Of a stretch of 64,000 nt of DNA, positions 1-12,420 are shown one piece after another (positions within the stretch are counted from its first letter, which is position 1; every line of letters starts with the position of its first letter). The translations under genes were made by a program, and so were the position numbers. This stretch comes from Cryptomeria japonica. Lineage: Eukaryota; Streptophyta; Pinopsida; Cupressales; Cupressaceae. The DNA is taken from contig NC_081407.1 in the NCBI RefSeq assembly GCF_030272615.1, positions 141,304,897 through 141,368,896 of the forward strand, in the 5' to 3' direction. The notes under the pieces were generated by a model that saw nothing but the letters and a program-made list of their open reading frames with translations, had not been told where the DNA came from and did no database searches.

Positions 1-122
1 CATTCATTAACTTAATTAATATTTAGTTATATTTTAATTTAAAATTTATTTTTATTCTTTTGTATTTTAATTTTATTACTATTATTTATTATCAAATTCT
101 ATTTCAAAGTGGGGACATTACA
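1..122 (-). repeat. End of a TGTAATGTCCCC-family LTR, cut by the window edge
   Basis: The stretch ends in GGGGACATTACA at 111-122. Its AT-rich body is close to the reverse complement of the LTR start at 47496-47600. It is therefore the 5' end of a minus-strand LTR whose remainder lies left of the window. Whether it is a solo LTR or part of a full element cannot be judged here. Confidence 0.7.
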
Positions 123-1373
123 AAATCTGCAAATGATAAAAGACGATCAGTAGGATTTTTGTCAGTTGTTTGAAGAAACAATAGAAGTTGTACAAATCCT
201 TAGACAATGCTAGAAAATGTTTAGAATATGGTTGATGTGTTTGAACAAATCCTGAATCCTTATTTTGTGAAGAGAAAATAGTTTTCAGAACCAGCAAGAA
301 GAGCATTTAACGTGTCCTAGCAAACTTCTAATTTTCAATTTCACTAAATTAACTTGCTGCTTCCTCGAGCACTGGAACATGCTCTGGACAGCCAAGGAAT
401 TGTGCAATCTGGCTGGGTTTAGAACTCAGAGGTTTTTTTTTCCACTGGCGAGACAACCCAAAAGAGACATTGCACCAATCCATGAAACAATGGTACAACA
501 GTTAAGAATTTGAGAATATCTGTTTTGCTTCTTTTTTTTCTCTGTTAAGCTTACACAACTGTAGTCTCTCTCTTGATAAAGCATATCCAGTTCTGGAAAT
601 CTCAATTATGTAGTTTGTTTTGAATAGGTTTTTTTAACTGGATTAACAGATATGCCCCACTCTAATCTGCCCCCACAAGCATGTGCGTGGAAAGAAAGTT
701 TTTAACTCCTATTAAAATCAATTTATCCTGTTTTTCATTTTTACAAAAACAATTGTTGGTTAGAAGTTTTTGACAGTTTTCAAGTAATCATGTATGTCAT
801 TTCCAGAAACTTGAAAACATTAATCTTGTCTGTGCTCCACTGAGTCCTCTTTTAGAGGAACGGGTGAAATATAGATACACAAAAAGGGTATGCATTGAAG
901 TACCTGCAAAATTCTAGTAATGATTTTTCAATAGGAAAACTAAAACAGGGAGGGAACATCGACTGGAGTGAGCACATGTCTCTGTTGAATGCAGAAATTT
1001 ACATAGGTTCTCTTGCTTATTTGTCTATGCTTAAGTAGATTGTTTACTATAAACTGGATTTGTAGATTCCAGCTGATACTTAACTTTCTAGATTCTCTTG
1101 TTTATTAATGATTAACATAAAATGCTTACCTTTAACTAGATTTTAAGTTTCCCTTTGATGCATATCCTTCCATGGCTTTTGGAAAATTTAATGCTAAAGT
1201 TTCCTTGGGAATTTGCTTTTCCATTGGGCACTTTACAACATATTTAGTGTTAGTCAAGATATTCAAAAGTCTGATGTAAGAGAATTTATAATGGTCTAGT
1301 AAGATTTTGGATTATAATGTTATATCTATTGAATGCTAATAGGTATGGAGTGTTCTTAGAAGTTGAAAGGACC
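123..1373 (+). other. 5' flank / possible 5' UTR of the CBL gene
   Basis: This 1.25-kb AT-rich stretch lies between the LTR end and the CBL start codon. I see no convincing ORF or transposon structure in it. It must hold the promoter and 5' UTR of the CBL gene, or an upstream UTR intron, unless a 5' exon lies left of the window. No TATA box stands out enough to be called. Confidence 0.4.
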
Positions 1374-1497
1374 ATGGTGCTGTGCCTAGAGGGAATTGGC
1401 AATGTACTTGATTATCTCTTACCTTGTCTTGATATCAAATCTTTTATACGACCTCGACGCCTCAGAAATCCTGAGAAAGTTGCAAGGGAAACAGTTT
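1374..1497 (+). CDS. CBL: Calcineurin B-like calcium sensor (CBL2/3 class), coding exon 1
   Basis: CBL proteins are EF-hand calcium sensors that bind and recruit CIPK protein kinases; CBL2 and CBL3 act at the vacuole membrane. This exon encodes 41 residues, from MVLCLEGIGN to EKVARETV, plus the first base of a Phe codon. It ends at a GTAAGA donor (1498). The ARETV-Phe junction and general layout match the N terminus of CBL2/CBL3. Cysteines fall at positions 4 and 18, the positions S-acylated in CBL2 for tonoplast targeting, and there is no N-terminal MGC myristoylation motif as in CBL1-type proteins. The ATG at 1374 was chosen for its ACCATGG context and because it puts Cys at position 4; an in-frame ATG at 1317 would add 19 residues unlike the family. 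The rest of the N-terminal stretch is divergent. The exon joins in phase to 11009-11091. Later exons are missing from the window, so whether the gene is functional is unknown. Confidence 0.85.
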
Positions 1498-3317
1498 GTA
1501 AGATCTCATTGTACCATTCATATGCTATTTGTCATGCCCTACTAATTGCAGTGATTGAAGATTTTGAGTGTGTTACACTCTTGTAACATAGTAACATGGC
1601 ACCAAGCATTCTGTCAATATTTTTTATAGTCACCGTCTTGCATGGTAGCCTGTTTAAAGTTTGACTTTGAACTACAGAAACATTCTTGTTGTAACATGTA
1701 CTTGAAGGGATAGCCTCTATGATCCTAATAGTCTAATTTCTTTTTAGTTTTATTTATTTAGTTTAGTGATTAGTTCAATTTCATGGTTTCTCATCTTACA
1801 AATTACTTTCCTGCTTCTATAACATATGAAGACCAGAGATTATTCCATATGGTTTGGTGTGGATGCAGATTTGATATTTGGCAGGGTTGTCATTAACCCT
1901 TGATTTTTTTGTTTTGTTGATAGAAATAGACGGAAATGCATGAGTGTTTTGTTTTCAAGTTTCACTCAACAATATGATTGCAAATATGGAAAAATAACAT
2001 AGCATTGCAAGAGGATAACTTTGCATTACATCAAACCATATAACAACCCAGTTACAAGATCAAAGCGATTTGATTTACAAACTGAAATTAGATTAAGAAA
2101 TTAATATCCGACCTGTTCATAGGCTAAACAACACATTTTCAGGTCTTCAAATGAACAGCAAACACATTCCAGCTCCTTGGGAAAGTATATATGTGAGTGC
2201 CAACCAACTCCAATCTGTTTCTTTTCATTAACCAATCGGTTTACTATGCAAAGGACGCCTCTAAATGCAGATTACAGACCACTGAGAGTGCAGATGTAAT
2301 TTCAGTTTGAGAACCCAGTTAAGAGGAATGGCATGGCCTCCTTGTACGGCAATTTTGCCACTAAAACTCAGTTTCCAGAAAACACCACAAATGAATGGTC
2401 AAAAAAAGTCACCTAGCTGTAGTAAATCCAAAGGATTAATACCCAGAATGATAGCTATCCTTTTTACAGAGGTATGAGGAATTTTGCGTTTCCCAGCTAC
2501 TCAGAAAATCAACACCAGCACTCAGAATCAGAATTTAGTCATTTATAAACTCACACCACGCTATTCAAAACCACACACCACACCAAAACTAACAAACCCA
2601 CAACAAAAAACTGTATATATCCTCATTATTTCATCTCCAAAATCATCCTTTCAAGCCAAAATCACTGTAAGAATTCATAACTGTAACTCCAACCAGCTAG
2701 GGTGGGTCTTTCACCACTGAAACCAGCTATTCAATAGGGGGTTTTTGTCCTTCAACCAGCAGAAGTGAACTATGGATGAAATTGAGCAGCTTATCGGTAA
2801 GTTGTCAAAGCAAGCATATAGAAATGAGAGCTTAACACATGTATATATATAGGCCATCCTTCAAGTTGAACCTTTTCCCTCCAAAACTGAAACTTGAAAT
2901 CCCTAGAGAATTTCGAACCTTTTATGAGCTCACAAATAAAACACTTCAATTTACTTTTGTCTCCTTATACCAAGACATTTCCTTCACTTAGGCGTCTTTT
3001 TACCATCTTTAAAAACAATGTTGTGCTACTAGGCCAAGGGGGAATATTTTAAAAAGCACTTTATAAGGCTTACTGAATGAAATAAGAATACAACTCTTTT
3101 GAAAACAATAAAAAGTCATTAAGTCCAATTGAAACCCATTGCATTGAATTGAGACCATGGCCAAGTGGTAAATTTTTGTTGGAAACACTAAAAATCTTTG
3201 AAATAGTTCACCTTAGGACATTGAGTCCCCTAACCACATCCAATTAGCCTACAAGAACCCTAGAATAGGCTTATGGAAAACTCATGCTGAGCCAGGTGCA
3301 ACAAGGGGATATGATAG
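1498..3317. other. CBL intron 1, first part; includes decayed 3' LTR sequence
   Basis: No coding sequence is supported. From about 3000 rightward the sequence (a TTTAAAAACAATGTT block, then a 'gaataggctta' block) resembles the right-hand parts of the LTRs ending at 7724 and 12420. This is therefore probably the decayed 3' LTR of the minus-strand gypsy fragment that follows. Its left border is not clear. Confidence 0.45.
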
Positions 3318-4185
3318 TCCTCCTTTCCCAAGATTGCTTGTCTTCAAGCAATTGTAACTCAGGATGCTATAAAATTTGATCACTCACCCAGGTAGCATCC
3401 TCCATTGGTCAATTCTTCCACTTCACTAAATACTCCTTGACAATCTTCTTCCGTAGAGTACGTTCTCTGAAATCCATCAATGCCTTTGGAATCAGTATCA
3501 ACTTGCCTTCCTCATCCAAAGGAGGAAACTCTATATAAGTAATCGCATTACGCCCAAGTGCCTTTTTAAGGTGAGATATGTGGAAGACATTGTGCATCTT
3601 ATTATTCTTAAGTAGCTCAAGCTCATAAGCCACCTCTTCAATTCTCCTAATAACTCTAAAAGGTCCATAGAAGTGAGGCTTAAGCTTCTTTGACCCACTC
3701 TTTTTGAGAAGAGACTACTTGTAGGGCTGCAATTTGAGATAAACCATGTCTCCTACCTCAAATGCCTGCTGAATATGCTGCTGATCAGTGTACAACTTAT
3801 GCTGATTCTGAGCATGCTGTATATTATCCCTCAGTGTTTTCATGATATCCCGGCTCTCCTGAAGAAGATTTCTAGCTCTAGGCATACTACAATCTCCAAA
3901 TTGAAAATTAGTGAAGTTGGGGGTTTCATAGCCATACAAAGCCTTAAAAGGAGACATCTTGATAGTCATGTGAAAAGTGGAGTTGTAGCAAAACTCCCCC
4001 AAATGCAATCACTTAACCCACGCTTTTTGCTGCCTTGAAACATAATTGCGTAGGTAGCCTTCCACCCACTAATTGACAATCTCTGTTTTTCCATCAGTTC
4101 GAGGGTGATAACTAGTGCTAGGAGTCAACTCAATACCACGCAACTTGAACAACTCTTGCCAAAACAAGCTCATGAGAGAGGGGAT
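3318..4185 (-). pseudogene. Chromodomain Ty3/gypsy fragment: integrase C-terminal half plus chromodomain
   Basis: Read on the minus strand from about 4185, the translation gives the end of an integrase core (LFKLRGIELTP, then SYHPRTDGKTEIVN, where the third catalytic Glu lies). The integrase C-terminal domain follows (FEVGDMVYLKLQPYK, VFHISHLKKALG), then a chromodomain-like tail (EYLVKWKN, PMEDATWVSDQI). A purine-rich tract (GGGAAAGGAGGA, about 3319-3330 minus) precedes an LTR start resembling TGT.ATGTCCCC. Several stops and frameshifts interrupt it, and everything upstream (gag, protease, RT) is missing. This is a decayed chromovirus copy. It suggests that the TGTAATGTCCCC-type LTRs elsewhere in the window belong to chromoviruses. 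Confidence 0.8.
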
Positions 4186-5494
4186 AGGTGGCAAATAAGA
4201 CCAATGGAGAGAGTCCACCATAATAGCATAAAATAGGTAAGTGTAGCTCCCATGGAAGATTCAAACACCTTGCATCCACTCACACTAATATTCACATTTT
4301 TTAATCCTAAGCAGGTTTAATGAATAACCAACTAGGAAATAAAAAACCTACACTAACCCTAGCCGTACCATGAAGAGGCTTTATGTTATGTTTTAGTTTG
4401 CTATGCCAAATGATAATGGTGTGATCCATGTTTTAATGGTCTTTGAATTATATTTGTATATCCCAAATAAGATTGTAGCCTTCACAGCCCCTAGCTACTA
4501 GGAGCCAACAATTCCTTTTTAATGAAAAATATTGCTAATGTGAGATGTTTCAATTGGGAAAAGGGTATCACAGCCTTGAAAGGCTGATAATATGTAGTAT
4601 ACACCATTGTTTTTTTGGTTTGTTTTCGGTTTTGAGTTTGTTTTAGAGAAGTAGACGGAGATGCAAAAATAGATATTACAGTAATCTTATTTGCAGCAAT
4701 GAGATAATATAATTAATTCTTCAAATACAATATTTCAGAGATACCGACAACCAACAATAATTTCATAATTATTATAAGAATTGAAAGTACAATATTTCAT
4801 CAAAGTTTTTGATACCTAGATAGTGAAATCACTTTACAACGCAATAAGAAACATACCCAATTGCTGTTTTACAGGTAACACTGATGAATGTCTGAAAATT
4901 AGCATATTGGCAACATAAACATTGAACACCACCTCTGATGCAGAGCTAACAGGGAAACAATGTTTCCTTAGGCCACTACCCACTCTTGGTCACAATCCCT
5001 TTGCAAGAAAACCATTAGACTCCTGAACTCCTCAATCAATTATGGAATGACATCAAATCATCTCATTCATGTTTAAGGTTCACTTTTTTTGGTATACAAC
5101 TTCTCACATCAAATGTATACCCATACAAACACTATGTCCACTTGTAGGCTTGAAACCCACACAAAGGCATAGATAGACTACACAACCTAGAGAGTGGATC
5201 AGACACCTTCTTATACCTTCGATTGAACATACAACATCAAAGAAGTTCATTCCCAATGCAACTTTGATGTTTAAGTTTTCTTAGGGTTGATTGCTCCCTT
5301 AGGACCTAATCTCCTACGAGCCCTCCTAATGAGGTTTTCCTCCACAATTCTCAGAATTTCCAAAGGACCCTCCAAACCATTTGCACATCTAGATACCCTT
5401 TATGGAATTCTACAATATATCCTAATTGCAGGCTCTAACTCCTTAATGTGACCAGTCAAGTGCTATTGGGACACATAGACCTAATTGGCCTAAT
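4186..5494. other. CBL intron 1, unassigned sequence
   Basis: No ORF, repeat array or transposon terminus could be supported in this AT-rich intronic stretch. Confidence 0.4.
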
Positions 5495-7724
5495 TGTAAT
5501 ATTCCCCTTAAATCTTCTTTTTGTTTTTAGCCATAAGAGTTACAAGCAAACACCATAACCCATTAAGGTTAGAGAAATAATCCAAACTACTGAAAGGGAA
5601 CCCTTCCACCTTTTGTTCACCGAGAGCCCAATTTGGGAGGGTGAGAGCATACGGTGTTCCGGGGATCGTTAGCACCATAAATCAAACTGAAATAACAATG
5701 CATGGGCGGCAAGCCAGCCCCTTCTGCTTATCCAACAGGATAGAAACTGAACTCTTGGCGGTAAACCAGCCAAGGGAAATAACAAGAAACTAAAACTCAA
5801 TCACTCTACTGTGTATTTCAGCGGGAGGACATTACATTAAGCTCTCACTCTACTGCATATTTCAGCAGGAGGACAATTGCATAAAACTTATCACTCGACC
5901 ACTTATTCAGTGGGAGGACTGAGTACATAAACTGAATTACAAAGCAAGAAGGCGGCTAAGCCAGCCTCTTCCACTTATGCAGTGGGAATTACAAATAAGA
6001 ATAGCAAAAATGATTGATCAGTACTACTAAAACAATCTCACAAAATAGAGATATGAGATAAGATAAGAAGCTTAATGCTGATCTCAAACAATCCACTATC
6101 AAAATCACACCACACTTGAACACTACTGCTGTTCTAATTCTGCAAGCTAGAAAACACACTATCTAGCAAGCTAGAAAACACACTATCCAGCCAATCGGAA
6201 TCACACCAAATAAAATGCAAATGACTAATATAACATAGGCAACCAATTCAATACCTCAAACTCGCAACTTGGAAGCCCCAAATGTGTTGCACACATCCCA
6301 AGGTAAGTCTTAAAATGGTGCTACAGCAGCAAACTTCGATTTGCAACCAAAAATTGTGATGACCACCAAAAGCCACGCCAAGATAGGAGAATGATTGTCT
6401 TCCCAATACGCTTCCAAAGAGCCAATACCTAGAACGATGCAATCACTTAGTCAGGAGGTATGAGCAAAATATGGTTTCAGCAACTCCGCGACCAGCAAAA
6501 AGGAAACACTCCAAAATCCACACAAAACTCTCCACAATTTGTAGAACACTCACGGACATCATTGGAATTACAAGAACACAGCTAGGTACTATCTTCCAAG
6601 TACGAAACTGAGACTTAGCTAGGAAGCCACACTTCGAAGCTCAGATTTTCAATCGCCAAACCGGCAGCATAACAATGCAATTTCATAAGATACCAAAATG
6701 AGAGCCCAAGGCTCTTATTTATAACTTCTTGCTCCACCAAATTCTAATGCAAATGCACACAAATACGCCCAAATTACATGTCCTCCAAGGTGCCCAATAC
6801 ATTTGAATTTAATTAAACATGTCTCCTCAAAATGGCGTCCACTTATTCCCAACTCCTTAGGCAAAGTTCGAACTTTTGCTAGGTGAACAACTTGCAATAT
6901 TAAAACAATATAAACATGACATGTTTAATCACTCTCAACGCCACCTGACTAAGGGAAATAATAATATTAGTAGCATTTATTTATCCTTTTCCCTAAGTCG
7001 CCCAAAACACAATTAATCAGTAATAAAATAATTAAATATTAAACCTTATGACAAGGAAATAATATTTAATTCAATAACTTATAACTCCGGTACTGATTTT
7101 GAGGCTTGTGTAGTGGCATTGGCGGTGATTGGATGATGACTGTTTATTGTTTTTATAGGATGGATCATATCCTTTTGGGGTCCAGTGCATATGTAATATT
7201 GATTATTATCAATATAGGGCGCTATCCCCATAATAGATAAAAACAAGCTCCGCTGATTAACATCAAAATCAAGGATGAAGCTGTGTGATAAAGACCACAG
7301 AACTGCGCTGAATCAGGACCCTGTCCGAGACTGCTAAAAATAGAAATGCTCAATACTGCCACTTACTAAAAATAGTAAGTCATGAAATACTTCTCCGAAA
7401 ATCATGATCTTCGCACCCAAAGGAAGAGCTTGGAAAGCCCAGTAAGACAACATCATCCAAACAGCCAAACCCTAACTTACTAAAAAAGTAAGTTCTGACT
7501 TCACCAAAGAATCCAATGCATGTTATGCTACCTTGGAGTTCATGAAAAACCCATAAGGAAACCATAGAGAGAACTGAAGAATTCCCTCCTGATAAACCCT
7601 AAAAAGCTCGAGCTGAACTCCACACAAGCTGGAAACCCTATTTCTGCTTTCCAAATAGCCTACGGGTCTCCGGAATAGGCCAATGGACCACTAAACTAAT
7701 CACTACGGAGAAGGGGACATTACA
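5495..7724 (-). mobile_element. Solo LTR, 2,230 bp, with CTAAT target-site duplications
   Basis: The left end reads TGTAATATTCCCC and the right end GGGGACATTACA, forming near-perfect terminal inverted repeats. The flanks are CTAAT at 5490-5494 and CTAAT at 7725-7729, a perfect 5-bp duplication. No internal gag or pol is present, so this is a solo LTR left by LTR-LTR recombination. Orientation is inferred as minus, because the right terminus matches the LTR start that follows the purine tract of the gypsy fragment at 3318-4185. Short self-similar blocks ('preserved sgcctt'-like minisequences around aagccagccc/ggaggac) occur at 5700-6000. Confidence 0.85.
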
Positions 7725-7729
7725 CTAAT

Positions 7730-9805
7730 TGTGTACATTTACAGAGTAACCACCTTTCAAACGATTGATCCCTTCGATCCAACACATCCAACACTTCTGT
7801 CCTATCATGGAAACACCAAATCCACCTTTGGTTCACACCAATCCACCCTATGTAGTCCGCTGCACACACTATTACCCTTTCTTATAAGCCAGTCACATGG
7901 AGATGCCTGGCTAGGGCTCGCTTGTTCTCACAGTTCCACCCTCCTTCCTGCATGAAACCTTTTTAGATCTACTATACATCCTTTCTACGTGCCTTCCGCC
8001 AATGGCCGTGGAAATCCAATGGTGAAAAGTCAAGTAAAGGACATTTTATTTGCCAAACCTTGGAAATTCAAGTGTTTCTGACTCAGTCACACAAAATTTA
8101 GTATAACTTGCCCAAAATTTGATGTATTCACGCCAAACCAAAAGCAATTCAATGCATTATACTTCCATCATGGTTTCAGATAGAAATGGATCCACACAAC
8201 TCCGTACAAGATTGGATAACAATGGAATTTGCAGGAAAACAGTGAAACTTTTTTTATTTAATCTTCAGATCATCAACAACCTTTTGAATCCGACCCCCAA
8301 AGGCCTTAAAAAGACATTTGCCAACTTCCCCAACCGAAACTCAAATGTTCATGACCGTTGGAGAAAGTTGGTTGCTCACTTTCTCAAGTTTATCAAATGT
8401 TCTCAAATGTTGCTAAGCAACATTTTGACATCTTTATTTTGACACTCAGACCTTAGGAACCCTTCACAAATGGTTCCCACTTGACTAAAAACACCCTACA
8501 AGACCCAATTCAACCATCCTACTCCCCTAGGGATCCTTTGACCAGATTTGACCATGTTGGTTTATCAATGCGTAACATGTCAATGGCCTTACAAGTGGGG
8601 TCCACATTACACAAAATAATGGTCCCGGGGACCTTTATTGTCCTACATGTCCTATTACATGAAATTAACTCATGGCATACCATGAGTTTTCAACTCTCTT
8701 CATGTTTGTCTTGAGGTGCTTCTGCACCAACCTCCCAAGATGAGCTTTGAATATAGTAATATGAATATCTTTGGAATACTTGAGCCTATGCGGAAACAAT
8801 CCCTCAACAAATCCTCCAAAACCCTATATATCACCTCTCTAGACTCAATAGCCCCTCTTCAAACTAGTATGACCAGAAATGAAGAAGCTACAATTGTGAA
8901 TTGACAAATGGGAACCCAAAAACAATGAAATATTTAGCCAAATTCCCTTTTTATCTTGCATTCAAATCTGCTCATGAAATCTCTTAATATCTCTAACAAA
9001 ATAATCTTAGAATAAAGGCCAGCTGTGATTCTTGAGTGAAATCACCAACAAATCCTCTATGTGAGATCTTTCACTAATGAAGAGAATGGCCTTTGCAAGG
9101 GTTTTCGTCCTCACAAAGCAAAGGATTGAACAAATTCAATCCAACAATTGTATTCTCAAAATATCAATCCAAGCATGCTGCAAAATGAGCTCCAAATGAC
9201 TTTATAAAGGCCTCCCCAAATCCCATGCCCACTTTATGGTTACAATATTTTAAATAAATTAGACGTCACCTCTTGACTCCTCTTTTTGGGCGCCCACACC
9301 TAGAAAAAGTTTATTAAATAAAAACACGTAATCTCCCCTAGACACTCACTTAAGCAAAAGTTCACTTTATTTAAATTAAATAATGCGAATGTTAAATCTT
9401 TAATTTAACTTTATCGACATGCCTCACACCTTTTGTATATAGGTTGAGGTTGTCACGACTCAAACAAAGGATTTATTTTGGGTTTATTCCAATGATCAAA
9501 ATTTTCAGCTCTAGGTTAATAATGATGAGAATCAAAGTATCAATTGTTCCTATTGAGCATTAGTTCTTGAATGCTCTGTGCTATGCTTCAAATCCTTGTT
9601 CATACTGTTCAAGGATCTTTAGGCTCTTTCTTCTTTGAGTGTATTCTATATTAAGTCATTATAGTTTCACAGGTGGCAGACTCACAGCTTTGATACCAAC
9701 AATAATTGAAATCTAGAAACTTTGAAAACAAAAGTTGAAATCAAGATTTTGGAAACCAAAATACTAGAGTTACCTTGGGACACGTCATTGGGTTTTTTTT
9801 CAGAC
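7730..9805. other. CBL intron 1, unassigned sequence
   Basis: Small ORFs here (for example at 8119-8442) show no family features or codon constraint that I recognise. Nothing else can be supported. Confidence 0.35.
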
Positions 9806-9880
9806 GTCCCCTAGGCATCCCTTGTCCCCAAGACGTCCCCATCCCAGGGACGTCTTGGGGACAAGGGATGCCTAGGGGAC
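9806..9880. repeat. Perfect 34-bp inverted repeat with 7-nt loop
   Basis: The arm at 9806-9839 begins GTCCCCTAGGCATCCC, and the arm at 9847-9880 is its exact reverse complement. The loop is CATCCCA (9840-9846). Arms contain GACGTCCC and GGGGAC motifs. About 200 bp downstream (10078-10155) more CGTCCCC-rich sequence occurs, so this may be part of a small non-autonomous transposon. No TSD was found. Confidence 0.9.
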
Positions 9881-11008
9881 ATCCCTATAAATTATACACA
9901 TTGACAATGAATTCTATAAGCAATTTGACTTTGAGTGCCAATTTAACACAAATTTGGCATAAGAATTCTGCTAGTTCTTATATGTTAAGGCTGTATAATG
10001 TATATGTGCATGCTTTATCCATGTTTTCATATGAATATTTTAAATTTCTTAATTAATTTTCCCTATTTTTATATAGCCGTCCCCAAAATTGGCTTGAAAA
10101 ATCTGCATCCTAGAAACATGTTCCCCCGTCCTCCCATCCCAGAAACTCGGGGTAACCTTGCAAAATACCTTATGAATAAGTTAACTTCTTTCTTTAAACA
10201 ACTAGATGATATATCCCTTTGTTTCATAGCCTTAAAGAATATAATTAGTAACCAAATTCTCATAAATTTCAATATGTTTTTTTAATTGATGAATTTCAAT
10301 TGTAGGGTGTCCTTTGTCTTAGATGCCATTGCTGAGGGATATCTCTTCCATCCATTTCATCCATGATTTGCACTCAGCCTCCTTTGTTGGAGTATGCCGC
10401 ACCTACAATTGGATGTGGTAGTTAGTTGATTAAACATTCAATTTTTGTACATTTAAGGATGTAACAAGTGTTCTAGGGATTTGAAAACGTGTATTCATTT
10501 TAAAAGCTCTGATGATGTACCATTTGAGCTCATCCCATATAACATTCTTTCTAAGAATTAACTAGTAGGCTTTTCATGCATTCTATGTTAGATCCTTCTT
10601 TGGGTTTCAAATTATTTGCTCTTTTTAACAGAAAATATTAGAATAGCGACCCAAGCCTGTATGGAATGTAAAACTGAAAATTCTTGCTAGGAAAGAAACT
10701 ACTAAATGATATGCGTAAGATTTCTATATTCTCTATTGACTGTTTAAAATTTTACAAGATATAATTAGGTACTTAGATCTTGGTTCTTCTTAAGGGATAA
10801 GTCTTTTTCTTTAACTTCAGGTTTATCTATGGTTTTGGAGACCAATTTGTAATAACACTCTGATTCATAAAAACATTTAGTATTTTAAAATGTAATATGC
10901 TAGGCCATTGAAATAACTGCACAAATTTAGAAATCAGATTTATTTGTAGACATTATGTAAATTCTTAGGGACCATTTGTACTTAAACTTCAAGTTATCAT
11001 TTTTGCAG
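9881..11008. other. CBL intron 1, last part
   Basis: AT-rich intron sequence leading to the exon 2 acceptor at 11001-11008. A GTCCCC/GGGG-rich patch at 10078-10155 resembles the GGGGACG-rich stretch at 59636-59720. Nothing coding is supported. Confidence 0.4.
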
Positions 11009-11091
11009 TTAGTGTGAGTGAAGTAGAAGCGTTATATGAACTATTTAAGAAGATTAGTAGTTCTGTTGTTGATGACGGTCTGATCAACAAG
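11009..11091 (+). CDS. CBL: CBL coding exon 2 (start of EF-hand 1)
   Basis: The exon follows a TTTTGCAG acceptor and ends before a GTGTGC donor. Joined to the single T from exon 1 it gives [17 protein letters not shown], then the [12 protein letters not shown] half of the first EF-hand. This is almost invariant in plant CBL2/CBL3-type proteins, in which EF-hand 1 has an unusual 14-residue loop beginning here. Length is 83 bp, and phase matches both neighbours. There are no stops, and conservation is far above that of the surrounding intron sequence. Confidence 0.95.
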
Positions 11092-11339
11092 GTGTGCATC
11101 CTACATCTCAGCAATATTTATAATGTTTTCAGTGTGGACTCTTAGAGGCAAATGTTCTGTTGTTTTCATGCTTCTTTATTTTGTATTTCTAGTACAAAAT
11201 CATTACGTAGCATTGCAAATTTTATTTTCTGATTGATTTTAAAAATGTAATGGTTTTCTGATGTTAGTAGTATCTTACAATACAAGCTCATACTAGAATT
11301 ACTAAGCTCCCAAAATCTTATTGACGAAACACACACACT

Positions 11340-12420
11340 TATACTGAGAGGTTGGGGGAAGGAGATAGGGGGTGAATTAATATAAGACCAATTTTTTGCT
11401 TATCTAAAACTTTAGCAACTATATTGAAATGATTGAAAGCATCCACACAAATGAGAGACACAAGGTTTTCCAGGGAAACCCTTTCGAGAGAAAACCATAG
11501 TGAATAGTTGCTTGGATCTACTGTCCAAATCCAGCCTCAGCAAAATGAAATTTTCTCTGCAATAATTTGTAGGCACCAACCCATAGGAGACATCAATCCC
11601 CTGCAATTAGACAGCAATCCAGCTAGAGACTCCAATTTCTTTCAATGAGAGGCACCAAACTTCCGACCTCTTAGAGTAGAGATACAATATAACAATTTGT
11701 TTGTGACTCTAACCAGTTGTTTCTGTTCTCTGGATAAATTTTAGCAGCATTATGTTATATTCACCAAAACAAAGGTGCACAAATGAAGGCTCAATCTCCC
11801 TTTTAAAGAATGAGAGAGTGAATTAGGGCAAGTTTAGGGTTTTCCCACTTTTTCGCCTTCTAAAAATATTTTGCATTTTAAATATTTCCTTTTCTCCCTT
11901 AGGCATCCACTTTCTAAGGCATTATTTTAGCCTTAAGTCAAGGAAATATAATGGCCCCCATTTTAAAAACAATGTTATTCAACTAGGCCATGGGGATAAT
12001 GGTCCCCCTTTTAAAAACAATGTTATTCTAGTAGGCCATGGGGATAATGGTCCCCCTTTTAAAAACAATGTTATTCTAGTAGGCCATGGGGGATTCTTCC
12101 AAAGGCTTAAGGCAACATTAAAAAGATTGAAATGGCCAATAAAACAAATATTTCTTTGAAGCCTTTGAACTCACCAAAGTTAAAGATAGGAACACCTCAC
12201 TAACTGAAGAAACTGGTAGCCCACTGACTTACTTTAAATAGTAAGTACGGAAAATAACTCCTTGCCACAAATAGAAAACTCTAATGGAAAGCTCAAGAAA
12301 CTTTTGCACTATCTCAACCAGGACACAAAGTCCCTTAACCAAAATTCATTTAGTCTACAGGAACTCGGAATAGGCTAATGGTACTCCCATGTTGACTAGG
12401 CACAAAGAGGGGACATTACA
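11340..12420 (-). repeat. Partial minus-strand LTR ending in GGGGACATTACA
   Basis: The right end at 12409-12420 is identical to that of the solo LTR at 7724. The blocks before it ('ggaataggctaatgg', 'actatttaaatagtaag'-like) are shared with 7380-7700 and 3230-3310. No matching left terminus or TSD could be found, so the left boundary is approximate and the copy may be truncated. It contains a 48-bp tandem repeat (listed separately). Confidence 0.55.
11961..12104. repeat. 48-bp tandem repeat, about 3 copies
   Basis: The string TTTTAAAAACAATGTTATTC recurs at 11961, 12009 and 12057, followed each time by a block ending GGCCATGGGG. Copies 2 and 3 are nearly identical, and copy 1 differs at a few bases. 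The related LTR sequence near 3010 has a single unit, so the amplification is specific to this copy. Confidence 0.85.

Noticed and set aside
1317-1373. Upstream in-frame ATG that would extend CBL exon 1 by 19 residues
   Set aside because: The extension resembles no CBL N terminus and would move the conserved cysteines away from positions 4 and 18; it may lie partly in 5' UTR.
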